Source of the DNA: Gemmatimonadota bacterium
GTDB lineage: Bacteria; ARS69
DNA: 64,000 bases
Direction: 5' to 3'
NCBI GenBank assembly: GCA_030747075.1
Contig: JASLLL010000006.1
Location: forward strand, 47,774 to 111,773
How positions within the stretch are numbered: the first letter of the stretch is position 1; the number at the start of each line of letters is the position of its first letter. The notes beneath the pieces were generated by a model, which worked only from the letters and a program-made list of their open reading frames with translations, did not search any database and was not told where the DNA came from. The position numbers were made by a program, and so were the translations under genes. This document shows positions 58,625 through 64,000 of the stretch, piece by piece.

Positions 58625-60490
58625 ATGAGAGGCACCCGCACGCACTTCTCCGTGCCGGTCGTTGCGTTCCTGAGCCTGTGGGTAGCGGTTGCGTCTGCCG
58701 CCTCGCCGGTTCCCTCGATGGACGGAGTGCGCGGGATGTTCCGCATTCACGCCGCGGATTCCGCCATTCCCGGCACAGCAACCGCCACCTTCACCGGGCT
58801 GTACACGCAGGAGTGGTACTCATCGGTCGCCTCCCCCCGGGGGCGATCCGAACGGGCGCGGCTCGGGGCGGGTCTCCTCGGGCTGGGGTACGCGGTGTCG
58901 CCGTCGCTGGAGCTGGGATTCCGTGCTTCCGTGGAAAGCCAGCAGGTGGTTGCCCGGGACTCGGACGACGAAGCCAGCGCGCTCGGCGTGGGAGCGTATG
59001 AGGCTCACTTGAAGCATCGCCTTCTCTCTTCGCGATCCGGTGCCTGGAGCCTGGGCGCGGGGGTGTCGGTGGGGACCGCTTCCGGCAATGGGCGCGCGCT
59101 CCTTGGCGAGTGGGATCGGTCCGGCGTGGACCTGACAGGGCGGCTGGCGCTGACCCTCGCGCCGCCCCGGGGAAGCCGCGGAGCCGGGGCGCGCGTCCAC
59201 ATGAACGCCGGCTATCGAAGCGGTACCGGCGGGTTCGATGAAACCGCGCAGCCGGCCATCAATCCGGGTGACACGCCCTCCCGACTGGTGCCCCACGGCG
59301 ATCGCTTTCTATACGGGGTGGGCATGGAGATCCCCGGCCCGGGGGGCTTCGACTTCCTCGCCGAATGCACGGGCGAATACGATGTGAACGAATCCGAAGC
59401 ACTCCCCGTCCATTCCATGAGGATCACCCCGGCGGTTCGATGGACACAGGCGGTCGGGCTCTTCGCCTGGACGGCGGGAGTGGATGTCCGTCTCTCGGAG
59501 GAAGGTTCCGGCCCGGACTGGCAGGCGGTCACGAGCTTCGCCTTCGGGAGCCACCTGGCCCCGCTGTCCGGAGTGCTCCTGGGCTCTGTGCGCCACGGGG
59601 AGACGGGGGATCCGGTGCCGGGGGTGCGGATTGTCGCGCGCAACCGGGACACGCCGCCGACCTGGTCGGACGAGGACGGGAGGTTCCGGCTGGACATCCG
59701 CGAGGGGTACACGGTTCTGGAGATGGAGCGCGACGGGTTCGTTCCCCGGACGCGGGTGGTCGAGGCTCCCGCGGGCGGGGAGACGGAAGTCTCCTGTACG
59801 ATCGTCCCGAGGATGGTCTTTGGTCGCGTCACCGGCCGCGTGCTGGACTCGGAGACAGGCGAACCGCTTCCGGCGCGTGTCGAGGTGGCCGGTGCCGGGA
59901 GCTGGGCCGAAGCGGATCCTGAGAGCGGGACCTACGCCATCGAGCGGGTTCGCGAAGGCGATGTGAACCTCATGGCGCGCGCCGAAGGTTATGACGACGC
60001 CCACGGGAGTACTCGCGTGGTGGCGGGAGAGTCATCGGCGGAGGATCTCTTCATGCAGCGCACGCAACCCGCGCAGCACACGGAGCGGGAGGTGTCGCTC
60101 ACCGAAGGCCTGCCAGCCGGAGCGCCGGTCTGGAGAGTCGCGCCGGAGGGGATTCGCTTTGAGTCCGGCACTGCGACGATTCTCCCCGGCACCGTGGCGT
60201 CGCTGGAGTCGGTCGCCCGCATGCTGTTGGAGAACGACGGAGTCCATGTCCACATCGAGGGGCACACCGACGACATCGGACCGGCCAATCGGAATCTCGC
60301 GCTGTCGCAGCGTCGCGCTGACGCGGTGATGAAGGCTCTGGTGGTGAACTTCGGCGTCGATCCGGATCGCCTCTCGGCGCTGGGCGTGGGGGAGATTGAA
60401 CCCGTGGAAGACAACTCGTCGCCGGAGAACCGTGCACGGAACCGTCGGATTGAGTTTCGTGTCCGGGGAGGGAGGTCCGCGGAGAGATAA
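58625..60490 (+). CDS. OmpA-family outer-membrane protein with carboxypeptidase-regulatory-like domains
   Basis: A 621-residue envelope protein. The signal peptide covers about residues 1-25. A beta-barrel-like region (about 40-310) has alternating short strands with aromatic ends. Two CarboxypepD_reg-like Ig domains follow (about 318-395 and 400-470: GSVRHGETGDPVPGVRIVAR and GRVLDSETGEPLPARVEVAG). A C-terminal OmpA peptidoglycan-binding domain with HIEGHTDDIGPANRNLALSQ (about 538) and NRRIEFRV completes it. It probably tethers the outer membrane to peptidoglycan while exposing or spacing the Ig modules. ATG 58625 is six bases after AGGAGG. Confidence 0.85.
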   Translation: MRGTRTHFSVPVVAFLSLWVAVASAASPVPSMDGVRGMFRIHAADSAIPGTATATFTGLYTQEWYSSVASPRGRSERARLGAGLLGLGYAVSPSLELGFRASVESQQVVARDSDDEASALGVGAYEAHLKHRLLSSRSGAWSLGAGVSVGTASGNGRALLGEWDRSGVDLTGRLALTLAPPRGSRGAGARVHMNAGYRSGTGGFDETAQPAINPGDTPSRLVPHGDRFLYGVGMEIPGPGGFDFLAECTGEYDVNESEALPVHSMRITPAVRWTQAVGLFAWTAGVDVRLSEEGSGPDWQAVTSFAFGSHLAPLSGVLLGSVRHGETGDPVPGVRIVARNRDTPPTWSDEDGRFRLDIREGYTVLEMERDGFVPRTRVVEAPAGGETEVSCTIVPRMVFGRVTGRVLDSETGEPLPARVEVAGAGSWAEADPESGTYAIERVREGDVNLMARAEGYDDAHGSTRVVAGESSAEDLFMQRTQPAQHTEREVSLTEGLPAGAPVWRVAPEGIRFESGTATILPGTVASLESVARMLLENDGVHVHIEGHTDDIGPANRNLALSQRRADAVMKALVVNFGVDPDRLSALGVGEIEPVEDNSSPENRARNRRIEFRVRGGRSAER

Positions 60491-60500
60491 CAACCCGTCG

Positions 60501-60529
60501 TTGCCCTTCCCGGAAGATGGTCTCATAGT
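60501..60529 (+). promoter_or_regulatory. Promoter upstream of the small barrel protein
   Basis: TTGCCC (60501-60506), a 17-base spacer and CATAGT (60524-60529) form a plausible sigma-70-like promoter starting just after the OmpA-family stop, 46 bases before ATG 60576. Confidence 0.45.
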
Positions 60530-60575
60530 GTGAGTTCGCGGCCTCACGGGACCTTCTCAACCGGATCGGTGGTTC

Positions 60576-61328
60576 ATGATCGACCTCTCCAGCCGGTGTC
60601 CTTACTCGCGCGCTCTTGAAGCCTCGGCAGGTGGTGTCCGGCTTCGCATGGTGGCTCTGCTTCTCGGGGCCGCGCTCATTCTCCCCGACTCCGCAAGTGC
60701 CTACGGATCCCGACTTCCCGAGCTGAATCCGTTTGGCGGGAATGACTACGGATTCTCGATCGGCGGGTATGACCCCCGCGATCCCCAGTTCGACGCGCAC
60801 GCGTCCCTGGCCTTCCCGGTGGGCATACGCACTCGGCTGCGCGTATGGGAGTGGGTGTGCGTGGAAGCGGAGGGTGCCTACTTTCGCGCTGGTGGACAGG
60901 GGCACCCGGCGCTGCCGGTGAGCGCGCTCCCGCGCCTCGACGGACTTCTTGTTCGGTTCATGCTCGAGGCGGCCCCCCGGAGCCGGGGACCGGTTCGGCC
61001 CTATGCCGGGGTGGGGCCGGTATTCCTCTCGCTCAGCCGGGATTTTGTGGTCGAGCTTCCGGAGGTTCCGGAGGAGAATGCCATCGCGAGATTCCAGCTC
61101 GGGAAGTGGACCCGATTTGATCTCGGGTGGGCGGCCTGTGCCGGAATGGACTTCCGCATGGGGCGCAGACTCTGTCCCTATGTGGAGGCGCGGTATCTCT
61201 TCGGCAGCCTCACCGTGGAGGAGGTCCTCTTCGGCCTCTGGAGCCGGTCGCCGGAATCGTTGGGGCTGTCGAACACCTACGACTACTCGGGACCCATGGT
61301 GTCAGCGGGTTTGAGGATTCCATTCTGA
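60576..61328 (+). CDS. Small outer-membrane beta-barrel protein
   Basis: A 250-residue exported protein, probably an eight- to ten-stranded outer-membrane barrel. A hydrophobic signal (about residues 25-42, MVALLLGAALILPDSASA) is followed by strands such as FSIGGYDPRDPQFDAHASLA, RVWEWVCVEAEGAYFR, PYAGVGPVFLSLSRDF and RLCPYVEARYLFGSL. It ends in a C-terminal phenylalanine (GLRIPF), the usual barrel-assembly signal. ATG 60576 gives a long n-region; an internal ATG at 60648 would give a normal signal peptide and may be the true start. Function is unknown. Confidence 0.78.
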   Translation: MIDLSSRCPYSRALEASAGGVRLRMVALLLGAALILPDSASAYGSRLPELNPFGGNDYGFSIGGYDPRDPQFDAHASLAFPVGIRTRLRVWEWVCVEAEGAYFRAGGQGHPALPVSALPRLDGLLVRFMLEAAPRSRGPVRPYAGVGPVFLSLSRDFVVELPEVPEENAIARFQLGKWTRFDLGWAACAGMDFRMGRRLCPYVEARYLFGSLTVEEVLFGLWSRSPESLGLSNTYDYSGPMVSAGLRIPF

Positions 61329-61371
61329 TCTGCTACCGTGAGTGCCTGGAAGCAGGGGAGGACAGAAGAGG

Positions 61372-62034
61372 ATGAAACTCCGTTTCCTCGGTCACTCGGC
61401 GTTTCTTGTGGAGACTTCGTCGGGGCGGTCCATTCTGATTGATCCATTCCTGACAGGGAACCCCGTCGCCGTGGCGGGTCCGGAGGATTTCCCCGGAGTG
61501 GACCTCGTGCTGGTGACGCACGACCACGAGGATCATCTCGGCGACTCCTTCGACATCTGCAAGCAGACGGGGGCCACGCTGGTGGCCATCTACGAGACGG
61601 CTGCGCGTGCGCAGGAAGAGGGCATTGTCGCGGAACCCATGTCCATCGGTGGCGCGATCACGCTCGACGGCCTCGTCATCAACATGGTGAACGCCCAGCA
61701 CGGCGCGGGGCAGGGGCATGCCGCCGGATTCGTTCTGGAGGTGGATGGGAAGGCACTGTACTTTGCCGGGGACACTGCGCTTTTCGGCGATATGAAGCTG
61801 TTTGGCGACCTGTGGGATCTGGACTTCGCCGCGTTGCCGGTAGGGGATCGCTTCACGATGGGGCCAGCCCATGCGGCCATGGCCGTGAAGTTCCTGCGCC
61901 CGACGCATGTCGTCCCGACGCACTACGCGACATTCCCGATCATTCTTCCGGATGCGTCGGATTTCGTGAGGCGGGTGGAAGACCTGGCGCAGGTTCATGC
62001 GCTGGAACCCGGGCAGTCGATGAGCCTGGACTGA
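61372..62034 (+). CDS. Metallo-beta-lactamase-fold metal-dependent hydrolase (UPF0173 type)
   Basis: A 220-residue cytosolic metallohydrolase. It begins MKLRFLGHSAFLVET, has the metal motif THDHEDHLGD (HxHxDH), a further histidine in NAQHGAGQGHAAGF, the bridging aspartate in YFAGDTALFGDM and the last histidine in VVPTHYATFP. The pattern and length match UPF0173/UlaG-like hydrolases, whose substrates are mostly unknown. ATG 61372 has GAAGAGG nearby; ten in-frame codons upstream are not conserved. It follows the barrel-protein gene by 43 bases. Confidence 0.9.
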   Translation: MKLRFLGHSAFLVETSSGRSILIDPFLTGNPVAVAGPEDFPGVDLVLVTHDHEDHLGDSFDICKQTGATLVAIYETAARAQEEGIVAEPMSIGGAITLDGLVINMVNAQHGAGQGHAAGFVLEVDGKALYFAGDTALFGDMKLFGDLWDLDFAALPVGDRFTMGPAHAAMAVKFLRPTHVVPTHYATFPIILPDASDFVRRVEDLAQVHALEPGQSMSLD

Positions 62035-62100
62035 GTCCGATTCGGGGAGGGTGCGAACGCATCCCGCCGGGCCGGTGACGAAGAGGAAGGGGCGAGGGGC

Positions 62101-63846
62101 GTGGATCTCAGACGGACGGGATTGCGAAGCCGGGTCATTCCGGTGATGGCTCTGGTGGCTCTGGCGGCGGCATCGGTGGCTGACGCCACGACATGGCGAG
62201 TTCCGGACGACTTCGCGGTGATCAACAATGCCGTCAACGCGGCGGCCCCCGGGGATTCCATCCTGCTGGCCGGGAACGGGGGGTCCACCTATTTCACGGG
62301 CGGCTCCACGCTGGAAATCGACTTCGACCTCACCATTCAGGGCGGGTGGCGCGCGGACTTCGCGGTGCGGGATCCCTCTCTGTACATCTCTGTCGTGCGG
62401 GATGAAACCATCGGCAGCACCCGGCCGCTGGTGCGCGTGACGGGACCCTGCTCGGTCGTGCTGGACGGCTTCCGGATCCTCGGAGGCGAGACCGGCATCG
62501 AGTCGACGGACGCGGACCTGACCGTTCGGGACTGCGTGACCGAAGACCAGCGAAATACGGACTTCACGACCCCCGGCGGCGGGCTTCGTGTGTCCGGTGG
62601 GACGCTCATGATGGAGCGCACGACGGTCCGGGACGCATATGCGGTCGGTGGCGGCGCGGGCATGTCGCTGACCGGGTTGGCGTCGGCCACGCTGTCGGAC
62701 TGTTCCATTGTCGGCAATCACAGCGCGCTGGCGGGCGCGGGGATTCTGGCGACATCGGTAGCAAGCCTGACGCTCAGCGGAACCACGGTGGCCCGGGACT
62801 CGGCGGACACGGAAGCGGGACTGCTTCTCCTGGAAGGGACATCGCTGACCGCCTCCGATTGCGAGTTTGTCGGCGGTCGGAGTTTCCTGGGGAGCTGCAT
62901 TCGGGTTACGGGTGGAGCGGTTGAGTTTACGGACTGCCGGTTCGATTCCAGCGAGTCGTGGCATGGCGGAGCGATGAGCGTGGAGTCCGCATCTTCTCTG
63001 ACGCTGCGAGGCTGTTCCTTCGAGGAGAACCGCGCAAGATCTACCGGCGGGGCGATTCGTGTTCAGGAGACCCCCATCGACTTTGAAGACTGCCTGTTCC
63101 GTGCGAACCACATGAGCGGGATCGTCCCCAGCATCCCCAGCCGCGGGGGGGCGGTCTGGTCCGTCGGTTGCGACGGGGTCGTGGAGTCGTGCTCGTTTGA
63201 GGACGAAGAGTGCACCGATCGCGGGGGGGCGTGGTACCAGACCGGTGGAGAGGTTGCCTTCGAGGAGTGTGACTTCACGGGGAACACGGCGCGTCTCCAT
63301 GGCGGAGGGATCTACCTGGAAGTGAGCGGAACAGTGACCGCTCACCGGTGTCTTTTCACGGGGAATACGGCAGCGTTCGGCGGGGCTCTGTCGCTGGCCT
63401 TTACGGCGGATGCGGCGCTCAGCCAGTGTACGATTGCGGGAAGCGCGGGCAGGATCTCAGGGGCCGGAGTGTACATCGGCACGGGGGCGGACCTCGTTCT
63501 CACGGACAGCATTGTCTGCTGTTCGCTCCGCGGCGAAGGAATCACCTGTTCGTCCGGCAGTCTCGACGCGTCCTATTCGAACCTGTTCCACGATCCTGCA
63601 GAGAACAACCGTCCGGTCGTGGGAGGAACCTGTCAGAACCCGACCGGCACCTCCGGGAACATCGCAGCCGATCCGCTCTTCTGCGATTCCGCATCCGGCG
63701 ATTATCGTCTCTCCGCCGGCTCGCCCTGCGTTGGCGCGGCGTCGGGTGGCGGGCGCATGGGATCCGAGGAGATCGGGTGCCCGGCCCCGCGTTCGTCCTC
63801 GCTGGAGAGCACAAGCTGGGGTCGCGTGAAGGCGTACTACCGATAA
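62101..63846 (+). CDS. Secreted right-handed parallel beta-helix protein
   Basis: A 581-residue exported protein with a signal peptide (about residues 1-25, ending VADATTW). It then has about fifteen short repeats characteristic of right-handed beta-helices and polymorphic outer-membrane-type proteins, for example SLTLRGCSFEENRARSTGG, GTVTAHRCLFTGNTAAFGGA and ATLSDCSIVGNHSALAGAG. Many cysteines sit at equivalent turn positions. No lyase catalytic set is recognised and, unlike the other large secreted proteins here, there is no FlgD/Por-tail-like module. The start is GTG 62101 after a GAGGAAGGGGCGAGGGG purine run. Confidence 0.82.
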   Translation: MDLRRTGLRSRVIPVMALVALAAASVADATTWRVPDDFAVINNAVNAAAPGDSILLAGNGGSTYFTGGSTLEIDFDLTIQGGWRADFAVRDPSLYISVVRDETIGSTRPLVRVTGPCSVVLDGFRILGGETGIESTDADLTVRDCVTEDQRNTDFTTPGGGLRVSGGTLMMERTTVRDAYAVGGGAGMSLTGLASATLSDCSIVGNHSALAGAGILATSVASLTLSGTTVARDSADTEAGLLLLEGTSLTASDCEFVGGRSFLGSCIRVTGGAVEFTDCRFDSSESWHGGAMSVESASSLTLRGCSFEENRARSTGGAIRVQETPIDFEDCLFRANHMSGIVPSIPSRGGAVWSVGCDGVVESCSFEDEECTDRGGAWYQTGGEVAFEECDFTGNTARLHGGGIYLEVSGTVTAHRCLFTGNTAAFGGALSLAFTADAALSQCTIAGSAGRISGAGVYIGTGADLVLTDSIVCCSLRGEGITCSSGSLDASYSNLFHDPAENNRPVVGGTCQNPTGTSGNIAADPLFCDSASGDYRLSAGSPCVGAASGGGRMGSEEIGCPAPRSSSLESTSWGRVKAYYR

Positions 63847-63871
63847 ATGGAGCCGGTGCCCGGAGGTGGGT

Positions 63872-63888
63872 TCTGCTGCGGCTTCGCC
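63872..63888 (+). repeat. 17-nt dispersed repeat, copy 2
   Basis: TCTGCTGCGGCTTCGCC, identical to the minus-strand copy at 12672-12688. It lies 26 bases downstream of the beta-helix gene. Confidence 0.45.
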
Positions 63889-63931
63889 AGGCGGCGTCTG
63901 GCTGCGTCGCTGGAACGGGATCGATCCTCGA

Positions 63932-63947
63932 CGGGGCCATGGCCCCG
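63932..63947. terminator. 16-bp perfect palindrome near the right edge
   Basis: CGGGGCCATGGCCCCG is a perfect palindrome 85 bases after the beta-helix gene, with no T-tract. It may be a factor-independent stop, a protein-binding site or part of a feature running past the window edge. The remaining bases to 64000 contain no gene I can support. Confidence 0.35.
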
Positions 63948-64000
63948 CCTCCGGTCGACCCCGCCCCGACTCCTTGCCCGACGCCGCCTGACAAACCCTC

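Noticed and set aside
56190..58781. An 863-codon minus-strand frame opposite tusA, DUF362 and thiD
   Set aside because: The opposite strand holds three recognisable proteins with ribosome sites; the minus frame has no domain.
61333..63345. A 670-codon minus-strand frame opposite the MBL hydrolase and beta-helix genes
   Set aside because: The plus strand carries the HxHxDH hydrolase motif and a signal peptide with beta-helix repeats; the minus frame is compositional.

Overview
This is a high-GC window (by eye about two thirds G+C) from a Gram-negative, probably uncultured bacterium. An outer membrane is shown by a complete Tol-Pal cluster, an OmpA-family protein, a second small barrel protein and several lipoproteins. 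Four large secreted proteins end in the same FlgD/Por-tail-like C-terminal module (a GRRV ... WDG ... GVYFxR pattern). Together with the LVIVD 'choice-of-anchor' and FG-GAP proteins, this suggests the FCB neighbourhood (Candidatus Eisenbacteria, Krumholzibacteriota, Latescibacterota or similar). That placement is inference.

Layout. 1-5.5 kb: the 3' part of a GAF-domain protein, then the glycolytic run gap-pgk-tpiA-secG, a tRNA-Leu(GAG) and a clear terminator. 5.5-9.7 kb: an aspartate-type aminotransferase with a hexapeptide acetyltransferase, ornithine aminotransferase and an EamA exporter. 9.7-18.7 kb: a large secreted LVIVD protein, then a leftward series ptsP, DHH phosphoesterase, korA-korB and DUF2203. 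18.8-23.9 kb: a cobalamin adenosyltransferase and a tightly coupled tolQ-tolR-tonB-tolB-pal-LysM lipoprotein cluster. 23.9-33.4 kb: a Yip1-family protein, endonuclease IV coupled to a membrane alkaline-phosphatase-superfamily enzyme, a four-haem cytochrome c, a degenerate MocR regulator divergent from glnA, and pruA. 33.4-40.6 kb: a YCF48-type secreted protein, an ALDH7-type dehydrogenase with an unknown partner, an orphan regulator-like protein and fumC. 40.7-45.4 kb: a four-gene chain joined by 4-base overlaps (33-residue membrane peptide, Na+/solute symporter, ThiI-like enzyme with NFACT-R tail, lipoprotein phosphatase/sulfatase-TPR). 45.5-51.9 kb: a secreted PHP-type hydrolase, an FG-GAP protein and a coupled pseudokinase. 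52.0-52.3 kb: a 58-codon bacterial histone gene with its own promoter and terminator, convergent with rlmN. 53.4-63.8 kb: a lipoprotein, an orphan histidine kinase, TusA, a DUF362 protein, ThiD, OmpA-family and barrel proteins, an MBL-fold hydrolase and a secreted beta-helix protein.

How the genes fit together. Ornithine aminotransferase, P5C dehydrogenase, glutamine synthetase and a PutP-like symporter form a scattered proline/ornithine to glutamate/glutamine theme. KorAB and fumarase belong to the TCA cycle, run with ferredoxin. The most striking item is the single-domain bacterial histone at 52024-52200: it ends in the archaeal-histone signature GRKTVKGSDI, and its stop codon is interlocked with that of rlmN in one CTAG. 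Other points worth attention are the pseudokinase behind the FG-GAP protein, the MocR protein lacking the PLP lysine, the 33-residue symporter partner and the LysM lipoprotein sitting where CpoB/YbgF normally lies. No CRISPR array, insertion sequence, phage or rRNA gene was seen.
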